Source: Occultella aeris (lineage in GTDB: Bacteria > Actinomycetota > Actinomycetes > Actinomycetales > Beutenbergiaceae). From it: a DNA stretch of 64,000 nt. The notes beneath the pieces are model-generated. The model searched no databases. It was given only the letters and a program-made list of their open reading frames with translations, and was not told the DNA's origin. This document shows positions 1 to 7,746 of this stretch, piece after piece. The position numbers were made by a program, and so were the translations under genes. The DNA is taken from assembly GCF_902703175.1 (NCBI RefSeq), contig NZ_CACRYJ010000048.1:41787-105786 (forward strand), given 5' to 3'. The stretch's first letter is position 1. Each line of letters begins with the position of its first letter.

Positions 1-292
1 GGGTGGCGAGTGCCTCGGAGACGGCGAGGTCGTAGACCGCGGCCAGGTGGTAGACCCGCGCCACGGTCGCGGCCAGGTCGACGTAGGTGGCCTCGTCGAG
101 CCCGAGCCGAGCCACCGTGATGTCGCCCTCGAGCACCCGGACCCGGCCGCCGAACTCGCGTGCCGCGGCCCGGGCTCGGTCGAGCATCCGTGGCTCGACC
201 AATGCGTCGACCGTGACGTCGTCATCCTCGAGCAGCGCCCGGACGAGCCGGGTTCCGATGAAGCCGGGGAAACCCGTGAGCAGGCACCGCAT
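1..292 (-). CDS. SDR-family NAD(P)-dependent oxidoreductase (N-terminal part)
   Basis: The reading frame begins at an ATG (290-292) and runs off the left edge, so about 97 N-terminal residues are visible. It opens MRCLLTGFPGFIGTRLV, the TGxxGFxG nucleotide-binding loop of extended short-chain dehydrogenases. A later VYHLAAVYDLAVS stretch resembles the male-sterility/fatty acyl-CoA reductase-like branch. The catalytic YxxxK lies beyond the window, so the substrate cannot be given. It starts 4 nt after the EIIA stop and is probably the third gene of a malQ-EIIA-SDR transcript. Family assignment is good; function is unknown. Confidence 0.8.
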   Translation of the reverse strand, partial: MRCLLTGFPGFIGTRLVRALLEDDDVTVDALVEPRMLDRARAAAREFGGRVRVLEGDITVARLGLDEATYVDLAATVARVYHLAAVYDLAVSEALAT

Positions 293-296
293 GGCG

Positions 297-797
297 TCAA
301 GCCCAGTCGAAGAGCGGATCCCCGGCGTCGAGCACGTCGCCGAGCTCCACGCGCTCGGTGAGACTCGCGGCCCTGGTGTCCAGGGCGATCACCGGGCAGA
401 TCGGGCTACGGCCGCCGTCGACGACGGCCTGCGGCGACCAGGTGATCACGAGCTGTCCCGCGACCAGGTCCGCGCCCTCGGCGACGTGCACCGTGAAGGA
501 GTCGCCGGCGAGCTGGATGGTGTCGATCCCCAGGTGCACCAGCACGGCGTGACCGTTGCCGTCCGCGACCACGAACGCGTGGGGGTGCACCTTGACGAGG
601 GTTCCGCCGATCGGGGCGATCACCTCGACCTCCCCCTCACGGTGCGGGTCGATCGCGACCCCGGGGCCAACGATCGCATCGGCGAACACCGGATCGGGCA
701 CCTCGGCCAGCGCGACCGAGCGACCCGGCAGCGGCGCCAGGACCGTGACGGCACCGACGGCGGGCGTGGCCGGCTGGTTCGCGTCCGTCGCTGCCAT
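297..797 (-). CDS. PTS glucose-type EIIA component
   Basis: A 166-residue stand-alone EIIA of the glucose (Crr) family, which takes phosphate from HPr and passes it to an EIIB domain; cytoplasmic. The start is the ATG at 795-797 (MAATDANQ). The active-site His lies in VLVHLGIDT (about H88) and the partner His in HPHAF (about H73), the same 15-residue spacing as H75/H90 of E. coli EIIA-Glc. The gene starts 2 nt after the malQ stop, so it is translationally linked to maltodextrin metabolism. The matching EIIB and EI genes lie 3-6 kb away; HPr and EIIC are not in the window. It could serve regulation as well as transport. Confidence 0.93.
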   Translation of the reverse strand: MAATDANQPATPAVGAVTVLAPLPGRSVALAEVPDPVFADAIVGPGVAIDPHREGEVEVIAPIGGTLVKVHPHAFVVADGNGHAVLVHLGIDTIQLAGDSFTVHVAEGADLVAGQLVITWSPQAVVDGGRSPICPVIALDTRAASLTERVELGDVLDAGDPLFDWA

Positions 798-799
798 CG

Positions 800-2950
800 C
801 TAGGCCTGCTCGCGCAGTTCCTGCGTCAGCGCGGCCACCAGTGAGGCGAACCGGGCATTGCCGGCGAGGTCCTCGACCAACACGACCTTCTCCCCGCCGT
901 CGGCCAGGGGCACCTTCCAGTTCGGGTACTCGGTGTCGGTGCCGGGCTGGTTCTGGGCGCGGCGCTCCCCCACCGCGTCGGCGAGGCCCACCCCTATCAG
1001 CACCGACGGCGTCTGTGCGACGTACCGGTGCAGCGCCTCGACGATCTGCCGTTCGGTGGGGTCCTCGGGCAGCAGGAACCGCTGCCGTAAGGCCTCGAGC
1101 ATCCGTTCCCGTTCGACCTGGGCGGCCAGGCGCACGGTCGCGACCGGTTCGGTCAGCAGCCCGAGCCGGTCCCGCAGGTCCACGTGCTCCTCGGCCAGGT
1201 ATCCGGCGGTCGGCGGCAGGTCGTGGGTGGTCACGGTCGACAGCACGAGGGATCGGTACTGCTCCGGCGGGAGCGGTCGGTCGTTCTCGCGCTCGAACCA
1301 GAGGACGGAGGTGCCGAGGATGCCCCGGTCGCTCAGGTAGTCCCGGACCCAAGGCTCCACGGTGCCGAGGTCCTCACCGATGACGATCGCCCCGGCCCGG
1401 TGCGCCTCGAGGGCGAGCACCCCGATCGTCGCCTCGTGGTCGTAGCGCACGTACGTGCCCTCGGCCGCGCCGGCGCCCTGCGGGATCCACCACAGTCGGA
1501 ACAGTCCGATGATGTGGTCGACCCGGAGCGCGCCCGCGTGCCGCAGGACCGTCCGCACCATGTCCCGCACCGGCGCGTAACCCTGCTCGGCGAGCACGTC
1601 GGGGCGCAGCGGCGGCTGGGACCAGTCCTGACCCTGCTGGTTGTACATGTCCGGCGGCGCCCCGACGCTGATCCCACGGGCGAGCACCTCGCGTAGGGAC
1701 CACGCGTCGGCCCCCTCCGGGTGTACGCCGACGGCCAGGTCATGCATCACCCCGATCCGCATGCCGGATGCCAGCGCAGTCTCCTGCGCGCGCTTCAGCT
1801 GGGAGTCGGCGATCCACTGCAGCCAGCAGTGGAAGTCCACCCGGTGCGCCAGTTCCCGGCGCAGCGCGAGAGTTCGCGCCGGGCTGCTCTGCTCCACCGA
1901 GAGCGGCCAGTTGGACGCGTCGTACTTCTCCTGCACGGCGCACCAGAGCGCGAAGTCCTCCAGTCCTTGGCCCTGATCGCGACGGAACCGCTCGAACGCG
2001 CGCTGACGGGACCGGGACCGGCCCGAGGTGTAGATGGTCTCGAGGGCGGGCTTCTTCACGTCCCAGACGGCGTCCCGGTCCAGGGGGCCGGGTTCGGTGT
2101 TCGTGTCCTGGATCTCCTCGATGCCCCACTCCAGCAGGGTGCGCTGGGAGGTGGGCAGGTAGCCCACCTCGGGGATGTCCTCGGGGCGGATGTAGATCGG
2201 GTTGACGAACCGGCGGGTGGCCGGCAGGTACGGCGACGGCGTCATCGGCGTGCTCGGCTCGGCAGCGTGCAGCGGGTTGATGAGCAGGAAGTCGGCGCCC
2301 AGCTCGCCGCTCAGTGACGTCAGCTCGGTGAGGTCGGCGAGGTCCCCGATTCCCCACGACCGCTGCGAGCGGACCGAGTACAGCTGCGCCATCAGCCCCC
2401 AGGCGCGGTGACCGAGATCGTCGCGCAGCGGCGGAACCTCGAGCACGGCGGGGGTGACCGCGAGGACGGCACCAACCTCGCTGCCGCCGGATCCGACGGT
2501 CGCGACCAGCGTGTGCCACCCGAGCGGCAGGTCGATCGGCAGCAGGAACGTGGCGCGCCCGATGGAGCGGCCGTCCACGAGCCGCGGCTCGACCCAGTCG
2601 TCGACCTGCTCCAGCGCGCGGGAACCGCCGTCCTCAAGGTCCACCCGCAGATGCACCGTCTCGCCGTCCGGGACGTGGACCGGCACCCGGGACTCGATGC
2701 CCGCCGTCACCACCACGCTCGGCGGCAGCACGCGGCGCCAGGGCGCGAGGTCGCACGCGGCCAGGGAGCGCTCGACCTCGCGCGGATTGCCGGCAGGCAC
2801 GTCCATCGCGGCGAGCACCGCGGTGATGGTGCCGGCGCTCACCGCACGATGGTTCCCGTGGAAGTCCCAGAACTCGGTGGCGACGCCATGCGCGGCCGCG
2901 AGAGCCCGCAGGCTGTCACTGAGGACGTCACTCTTGTCCTGATCGTTCAC
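800..2950 (-). CDS. malQ: 4-alpha-glucanotransferase
   Basis: A 716-residue GH77 amylomaltase that disproportionates maltodextrins in the cytoplasm. It starts at a GTG (2948-2950, MNDQDKSD). The GH77 motifs are in order: the RSWGIGDLADL substrate-loop region, the nucleophile Asp in LRVDHIIGLFRLWW (about D478), the acid/base Glu in GEDLGTVEPWV (about E526) and the stabilising Asp in TTHDLPPTAGYL (about D577). The roughly 200-residue N-terminal extension is usual for actinobacterial MalQ. It heads a leftward malQ-EIIA-SDR run with gaps of 2 and 4 nt. The 180 bp to the divergent mscS gene must hold its promoter. Confidence 0.96.
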   Translation of the reverse strand: MNDQDKSDVLSDSLRALAAAHGVATEFWDFHGNHRAVSAGTITAVLAAMDVPAGNPREVERSLAACDLAPWRRVLPPSVVVTAGIESRVPVHVPDGETVHLRVDLEDGGSRALEQVDDWVEPRLVDGRSIGRATFLLPIDLPLGWHTLVATVGSGGSEVGAVLAVTPAVLEVPPLRDDLGHRAWGLMAQLYSVRSQRSWGIGDLADLTELTSLSGELGADFLLINPLHAAEPSTPMTPSPYLPATRRFVNPIYIRPEDIPEVGYLPTSQRTLLEWGIEEIQDTNTEPGPLDRDAVWDVKKPALETIYTSGRSRSRQRAFERFRRDQGQGLEDFALWCAVQEKYDASNWPLSVEQSSPARTLALRRELAHRVDFHCWLQWIADSQLKRAQETALASGMRIGVMHDLAVGVHPEGADAWSLREVLARGISVGAPPDMYNQQGQDWSQPPLRPDVLAEQGYAPVRDMVRTVLRHAGALRVDHIIGLFRLWWIPQGAGAAEGTYVRYDHEATIGVLALEAHRAGAIVIGEDLGTVEPWVRDYLSDRGILGTSVLWFERENDRPLPPEQYRSLVLSTVTTHDLPPTAGYLAEEHVDLRDRLGLLTEPVATVRLAAQVERERMLEALRQRFLLPEDPTERQIVEALHRYVAQTPSVLIGVGLADAVGERRAQNQPGTDTEYPNWKVPLADGGEKVVLVEDLAGNARFASLVAALTQELREQA

Positions 2951-3117
2951 GTGGGCTTCCAGGCTCCTGAGTCAGTGCGAGATGGTGGCGGGACGACTCC
3001 TGCCCTGATCTTGCCAGAGCGCGCGGCAATAGTCCGCGTGGCAACGCCCGGGACCCGAGGGGTGGTACCCGGTTGGGGAGGCAGACCTGGTGCGGAAGGA
3101 TCCTCGGAGGTGCTGGT

Positions 3118-3123
3118 TAGGCT
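3118..3123 (+). promoter_or_regulatory. -10 box of a leaderless promoter for mscS
   Basis: TAGGCT ends 7 nt before the GTG at 3131, so transcription should start at or next to the start codon. No Shine-Dalgarno sequence lies at the right distance. The same box occurs before glbO and orn. Confidence 0.6.
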
Positions 3124-3130
3124 GACGGAC

Positions 3131-3994
3131 GTGAAGACCCCCACACCCGACGTCGTCGCCGCGCTGACCGGTGCGCCGCTGACGGTCCTGATCATCATCG
3201 TGGTGGCCAGCCTGACCACGGTCATCGTGCGCTTCCTGATCTCCCGGACCGTGCGCGGGCTGATCGCCACCGAGGCGAAGGGCCTGCGACTGGCCCCCGA
3301 GAAGTTCGGGGTCGCCCCGAACCCGCGCCGCAAGCAGCGCCTAGAGACGCTCCGGACGGTGCTCGTCTCGACGACCACCGCGCTCATCGGGAGCGTCGCG
3401 GTGCTGATGATCCTGACCACCCTCGGGGTCAACGTGGCACCCCTGATCGCCTCCGCCGGCGTGGTCGGCATCGCCGTCGCCTTCGGGGCGCAAGCACTGG
3501 TCAAGGACGTGATCACTGGCGGTTTCATGCTCATCGAGGACCAGTACGGTGTGGGCGACCGAGTGGAACTCGGCACCGGCGGCGGGATCCTCGCCTCCGG
3601 TGTGGTCGAGGAGGTAGGTCTGCGGGTCACCCTCATCCGTGACGACGACGGCCGCCGTTGGTACGTCCGAAACGGCGAGATCCTGAGGGTCGCCAACCTG
3701 ACGCAGGGCTGGGCCTACGCGGTGGTGGAGCTCAGGGTCGCGCGCACCACCGACCTCACCCTGGTGCGGACCACGCTGAGCGAGCTCACCACGCAGATGC
3801 GAAACGAGGACCTCTACGCGGACGTCGTCAGTCACCTCGAGCCGGAGTGCCTGATCCAGGAGGTCACCGCCGACCTGGTCGCTCTCACCTGGCGGGTGCG
3901 AGTCAGCGCCGACCATGACCTGTCGATCGCGAGCGAACTGCGCCACCGGATCGCCGTGGCGTTCGCCGAGCGTGGCATCGAACTCGCCCCGTGA
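3131..3994 (+). CDS. Small-conductance mechanosensitive channel (MscS family)
   Basis: A 287-residue membrane protein likely to release solutes on hypo-osmotic shock. The frame stays open far upstream, but the GTG at 3131 (MKTPTPDVV) is chosen because a TAGGCT box lies 7 nt before it and membrane sequence begins soon after. A first membrane segment (PLTVLIIIVVASLTTVIV) is followed by a second (about 75-100) and the Gly/Ala-rich pore helix (SAGVVGIAVAFGAQALVKDV). The cytoplasmic beta domain follows (GDRVELG, VEEVGLRVTLIRDDDGR, VRNGEILRV). It converges on the EIIB gene with a 29-nt gap. Confidence 0.92.
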   Translation: MKTPTPDVVAALTGAPLTVLIIIVVASLTTVIVRFLISRTVRGLIATEAKGLRLAPEKFGVAPNPRRKQRLETLRTVLVSTTTALIGSVAVLMILTTLGVNVAPLIASAGVVGIAVAFGAQALVKDVITGGFMLIEDQYGVGDRVELGTGGGILASGVVEEVGLRVTLIRDDDGRRWYVRNGEILRVANLTQGWAYAVVELRVARTTDLTLVRTTLSELTTQMRNEDLYADVVSHLEPECLIQEVTADLVALTWRVRVSADHDLSIASELRHRIAVAFAERGIELAP

Positions 3995-4023
3995 GGCGCC
4001 TTCGCCGGGCCGGGCCGCCGGCT

Positions 4024-4263
4024 TCAGTTGCCTGGGCGGAGCCCATCGATGTCGGCAGCGAGGTCGTCCGCCTCCGGGCCGACCACGACCTGCACGACGC
4101 GGCCGGAACGGACCACACCGAACGCACCGTGGGTGCGCAGGTCCTCCTCGTTCACGAGCGCCGGGTCATTCACCTCGACCCGGAGTCTGGTGATGCACGG
4201 CTCCAGGTCGACAACGTTCGCGTCGCCTCCCAGTGCGGCGAGGATGTCCTCGGCCTTGCTCAC
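4024..4263 (-). CDS. PTS glucose-type EIIB domain protein
   Basis: A 79-residue stand-alone EIIB. The GTG at 4261-4263 (MSKAEDIL) follows a GGGAGAA ribosome site. The phosphorylated Cys is in EPCITRLRVEV (about C23), the hallmark CxTRLR of the glucose/GlcNAc family. VQVVVGPEADDLAADI near the end is also typical. It is divergent from ptsI with 113 bp between the starts. No EIIC gene is adjacent, so the sugar is unknown; it may accept phosphate from the EIIA at 297-797. Confidence 0.9.
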   Translation of the reverse strand: MSKAEDILAALGGDANVVDLEPCITRLRVEVNDPALVNEEDLRTHGAFGVVRSGRVVQVVVGPEADDLAADIDGLRPGN

Positions 4264-4376
4264 TTCTTCTCCCAACAAGCATCGTCCTGTGATGAATGAC
4301 ACTCTACAACCGGTGCCCGCCCCCCAGCGCGCTGGCCACAATATGACGAACCCCGTGCGACGGAAGGCGGACCACC

Positions 4377-6080
4377 GTGAGTAACGTCGAGATGGACAGC
4401 GCCGAGGCCGCCGGGGGCACCAGGCTGCAGGGCGTCGGCGTCTCCCCCGGACGGGCCGCCGGGCCCACCGTGCGCCTCGCCGCCGGGGTACCGGAGCCGC
4501 CGTTGCGGCGTTCCCCGGCTGCCCCCGAGGACTCGGAGGCGGCCCTCACGACCGCCGCGGACGCCGTCGCCACCGAGCTCAGGGCCCGGGCGCAGACCCT
4601 GACCGGCACCGCCAAGGAGGTGCTGGAGACGACCGCCCAGATCGCCACCGACCCCACGCTGATCAAGGACGCCCGGCAGCGCATCACGACCGAGCGGGTC
4701 AGCCCCGAACGGGCACTGTGGGAGGCGGCGGCCGCCGTCGCTGCCCAGTTCGAGGAGCTCGGCGGGTACTTCGCGGAGCGGGTCCGGGACGTCCACGACG
4801 TCCGGGACCGGATCGTCGCCCGGCTCACCGGCGTCCCTACGCCGGGGGTGCCGGCCCGCACCGAGCCGTTCATCCTGGTGGCGCAGGACCTCGCGCCCGC
4901 CGATACCGCGCAGCTCGACCCCGCCGTGGTCCGCGGCCTGATCACCGCCGAGGGCGGGCCCACCTCCCACACCGCGATCCTCGCCCGGGCACTCGGCATC
5001 CCGGCCGTCGTCGGCCTCGGGGAGGCGGCCGCGCTGATCGTCGAGGGCGCCGTGATCGTGGTCGACGGCGGATCGGGCGCCGTGGTCCTGGTGCCCACCT
5101 CCGAGGAGGTCGCCCAGGCGAGCGAGCACCACGAGGCCCGCACCTTCTCCGGGCGGGGCGCCACCAGTGACGGGCACCGCGTGGAGCTGCTCGCGAACGT
5201 CGGCGAGGTGGCTCAGGCCGAGCCCGCGGCGGCGGCTGGCGCCGAGGGTGTCGGACTGTTCCGCACGGAGTTCTGCTTCCTGGACCGCGACACCGAGCCG
5301 AGCATCGACGAGCAGGTCGAGGCGTACGGCACCGTGCTCGCCGCGTTCGCCGGTAAGAAGGTCGTGGTGCGCACGCTCGACGCCGGCGCGGACAAGCCGA
5401 TGCCGTTCCTGAATCCCACGGACGAGGCGAACCCCGCGCTCGGGGTCCGCGGCTTCCGCACCTCCTGGAAGAACCCGGACGTGCTGGAGAACCAGCTCGC
5501 CGCGATCGCGACGGCCGCGGCTGCCCACTCCGCCCAGGTGTGGGTGATGGCGCCGATGGTCTCCCGGGTCGGCGAGGCCGAGGAGTTCGTCGCCGCGTGC
5601 GCCAGGCACGGCCTCGAGACCGCCGGGGTGATGGTCGAGGTGCCCAGCGCCGCGCTGCTGGCCGGCCCCATCCTGGCCCGAGCCGCGTTCGCGTCGATCG
5701 GCACCAACGACCTCACGCAGTACACCCTGGCCGCAGACCGGTTGCTCGGTGCCCTGGCGCCACTGTCGACCCCGTGGGACCCGGCCGTGCTGTCCCTGAT
5801 CAGAACCACCTGCGAGGGCGGGCAGGCCCAGTCGCGGCCCGTCGGGGTCTGCGGCGAGGCGGCGGCCGATCCCGCACTGGCCGCCGTGCTGGTCGGCATG
5901 GGCGTGACCAGCCTGTCGATGACCCCGCGAGCCCTCGGTGACGTCGCCGCCGTCCTGGCCGCGACGTCCCTCGAGCAGTGCCGCCGCGCGGCCACCCTCG
6001 CCCTCGGCACCGACAACGCCGACGCGGCCCGCCTGACCGCCCGCGACGCCTTGCCGGCTCTCGCCGAACTGGGCCTGTGA
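4377..6080 (+). CDS. ptsI: PTS enzyme I, phosphoenolpyruvate-protein phosphotransferase
   Basis: A 567-residue enzyme I that transfers phosphate from PEP to HPr. The start is a GTG (MSNVEMDS) behind GGAAGG. The phosphohistidine is in GGPTSHTAILARALG (about H198), with the PEP-utilising barrel after it: LFRTEFCFLDRD, APMVSRVGEAEEF, GTNDLTQYTLAADR and the catalytic Cys in PVGVCGEAAADP (about C492). Length and motif order match the family. It is divergent from the EIIB gene; a shared intergenic region suggests co-regulation. No HPr gene is adjacent. Confidence 0.96.
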   Translation: MSNVEMDSAEAAGGTRLQGVGVSPGRAAGPTVRLAAGVPEPPLRRSPAAPEDSEAALTTAADAVATELRARAQTLTGTAKEVLETTAQIATDPTLIKDARQRITTERVSPERALWEAAAAVAAQFEELGGYFAERVRDVHDVRDRIVARLTGVPTPGVPARTEPFILVAQDLAPADTAQLDPAVVRGLITAEGGPTSHTAILARALGIPAVVGLGEAAALIVEGAVIVVDGGSGAVVLVPTSEEVAQASEHHEARTFSGRGATSDGHRVELLANVGEVAQAEPAAAAGAEGVGLFRTEFCFLDRDTEPSIDEQVEAYGTVLAAFAGKKVVVRTLDAGADKPMPFLNPTDEANPALGVRGFRTSWKNPDVLENQLAAIATAAAAHSAQVWVMAPMVSRVGEAEEFVAACARHGLETAGVMVEVPSAALLAGPILARAAFASIGTNDLTQYTLAADRLLGALAPLSTPWDPAVLSLIRTTCEGGQAQSRPVGVCGEAAADPALAAVLVGMGVTSLSMTPRALGDVAAVLAATSLEQCRRAATLALGTDNADAARLTARDALPALAELGL

Positions 6081-6140
6081 CGCCTGCCACCCACCGCCGT
6101 CGGGCAGGCTGCCAGAGCGAGCCGGCGAGCGCGCGAGCAT

Positions 6141-6146
6141 TAGGCT
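6141..6146 (+). promoter_or_regulatory. -10 box of a leaderless promoter for glbO
   Basis: TAGGCT ends 6 nt before the GTG at 6153, and the sequence TTAGGCTGACCGGGTGAG is nearly the same as that before mscS and orn. Confidence 0.6.
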
Positions 6147-6152
6147 GACCGG

Positions 6153-6635
6153 GTGAGTACCGCCTCCTCCCCCGCCTCGCCCCAGCCGGCCGGACGCCGC
6201 AGCCTCGGTCTGCGCGGCGCCGATGCGCCGCCGGCCCGCCGGCCGGACTCCTTCTACGAGGCGATCGGCGGCGAGCCCACGTTCCGCCGCATCGTGCACC
6301 GCTTCTACGAGCAGGTCGCTACCGACGACATCATGTTCCCGATGTACCCGGAGCCCGAGGACCTCGGTCCGGCGGAGGAGCGGCTGCGGATGTTCCTCGA
6401 GCAGTACTGGGGTGGCCCGACCACGTACTCGGACACCCGCGGGCACCCGCGGCTACGGATGCGGCACGCGCCCTACCCGGTGACTCCCACGGCCCGCGAC
6501 CGGTGGCTGAAGCTTATGACCGTCGCGGTCAAGGAGGCCGGCCTGGCACCGTTGCACGAGGCCACCCTGCTCGACTACCTCGAGCGCGCGGCCTTCTCCC
6601 TGGTGAACACCGCAGAGCCCGGGGGGCCGCAGTGA
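6153..6635 (+). CDS. glbO: Group II truncated haemoglobin
   Basis: A 160-residue trHb2 globin that binds oxygen or NO and is thought to help respiration or NO/peroxide defence. After a proline-rich 30-residue N-terminal tail the 2-on-2 fold is clear: [22 protein letters not shown] (B helix), [29 protein letters not shown] with the proximal His about H105, and RDRWL with the group II Trp G8 (about W118). The GTG start is set by the TAGGCT box. The stop overlaps the GTG of the thioesterase (GTGA), so the two are translationally coupled. Confidence 0.93.
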   Translation: MSTASSPASPQPAGRRSLGLRGADAPPARRPDSFYEAIGGEPTFRRIVHRFYEQVATDDIMFPMYPEPEDLGPAEERLRMFLEQYWGGPTTYSDTRGHPRLRMRHAPYPVTPTARDRWLKLMTVAVKEAGLAPLHEATLLDYLERAAFSLVNTAEPGGPQ

Positions 6636-7513
6636 CCAAGGAAGTGGAGCCGGCCCGCCCACTCGAGGCCGTGCTGTCCGCGCTGGAACTGGACCAGGTC
6701 GACGAGGACACGTTCACCGGCCGGTCCCTGCCGCAGATCCACGGACGGGTCTACGGCGGCCAGGTGCTCGCCCAGGCACTGCTCGCCGCCGGGCGGACCG
6801 TGGCGCAGGACCGGCTCCCGCACTCGGTGCACGGCTACTTCCTCCGCCCGGGCGACCTCGACGAGCCGATCACGTTCTCGATCGAGCGGATGCGTGACGG
6901 CCGCTCGTTCAGTGCCCGGCGTACCCACGCCATCCAGTTCGGCAAGCCGATCCTGTCCATGATCACCTCCTTCCAGGAACCGCAGCAGGGCCTCGACCAC
7001 GCCGAGGCCATGCCGCAGGTACCGCAGCCGGAGGAGCTGGCCAGTTCCGTCGAGTTCTTCAACGCGCTCGACCACCCGATCGCGGCGTTCTTCTACCGCA
7101 ACGGTGCCTTCGACATGAGGCATGTCGACGGCGCCCTGTTCACCAAGCCGGCCGCCGAACAGACCGACGCGCAGTACCTGTGGATGCGCGCGCGGGCCGA
7201 GGTGCCCGGCAGCCAGCTGCAGCAGCGCGCGATGCTCGCCTACGCGTGCGACCAGGTGATGCTCGAGCCGATCATGCGTCGCCACGGACTCAGCTGGCGG
7301 ACCAAGGGCGCGAGCGTGGCGAGCCTCGATCACGCCATGTGGTGGCACCGCGACGTCGACCTGGACGACTGGCTGCTGTACGCGCAGTCCTCGCCGTCCG
7401 CCAGCGGTGGACGCGGTCTCGGTGTCGCGAAGGTATTCGACCGTTCCGGCCTGTTGGTCGCGACGATCGCCCAGGAGGGCATGTTGAGGATCCCGGAGAT
7501 CCCAAGCGAATAG
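6632..7513 (+). CDS. tesB: Acyl-CoA thioesterase II
   Basis: A 293-residue double hot-dog thioesterase that hydrolyses acyl-CoA to free acid and CoA. The GTG at 6632 ([10 protein letters not shown]) overlaps the glbO stop by 4 nt. The N-terminal half carries [19 protein letters not shown] and the [10 protein letters not shown] substrate strand. The C-terminal half has [20 protein letters not shown] with the catalytic Asp, [12 protein letters not shown] with a Ser/Thr position and TIAQEGMLR with the catalytic Gln, fitting the Asp-Thr/Ser-Gln triad. The length matches E. coli TesB. Confidence 0.95.
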   Translation: MTKEVEPARPLEAVLSALELDQVDEDTFTGRSLPQIHGRVYGGQVLAQALLAAGRTVAQDRLPHSVHGYFLRPGDLDEPITFSIERMRDGRSFSARRTHAIQFGKPILSMITSFQEPQQGLDHAEAMPQVPQPEELASSVEFFNALDHPIAAFFYRNGAFDMRHVDGALFTKPAAEQTDAQYLWMRARAEVPGSQLQQRAMLAYACDQVMLEPIMRRHGLSWRTKGASVASLDHAMWWHRDVDLDDWLLYAQSSPSASGGRGLGVAKVFDRSGLLVATIAQEGMLRIPEIPSE

Positions 7514-7614
7514 GCCTGGTCCGTACGCGCTCCCGCATTGGGCGCCCGGTCGCGCGCCGCTGTGCAGCGGGCCACACGTCTTCACCCATCACGGCGCGTT
7601 CTCGCCGAGCGGGA

Positions 7615-7630
7615 ACTAGATTGATCTAGT
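7615..7630. promoter_or_regulatory. Upstream LacI-type operator (O1)
   Basis: ACTAGATTGATCTAGT differs by one base from the perfect palindrome at 7682-7697. The two centres are 67 bp apart, so a tetrameric LacI-family repressor could loop the DNA. Confidence 0.75.
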
Positions 7631-7670
7631 ACCCGACGGACGATTCACCTTCTTCATGCGTCGCATGGGC

Positions 7671-7699
7671 TTGACATCCCTACTAGATCGATCTAGTTT
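7671..7699 (+). promoter_or_regulatory. Promoter of the LacI-controlled sugar locus
   Basis: TTGACA (7671-7676), a 17-nt spacer and TAGTTT (7694-7699) form a near-consensus vegetative promoter. The operator at 7682-7697 fills the spacer and runs into the -10 box, which predicts direct repression. Transcription should begin near 7706, about 40 nt before the GTG at 7747. Confidence 0.75.
7682..7697. promoter_or_regulatory. Perfect LacI-type operator (O2) over the promoter
   Basis: ACTAGATCGATCTAGT is a perfect 16-bp palindrome with the central CG typical of LacI-family sites. A 13/16 match lies over the start of the LacI-family gene at 15536-15551, linking this site to that regulator. Confidence 0.82.
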
Positions 7700-7746
7700 C
7701 GGTGCGTGCCCGATCAGGGCCGCGACGATCTACAGGGAGCCGGTCA

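Noticed and set aside
4260..6446. Long open frame (728 codons) on the minus strand opposite ptsI
   Set aside because: It is the mirror of ptsI in high-GC sequence, with Gly/Arg/Ala-rich low-complexity translation and no motif; ptsI on the plus strand is certain.
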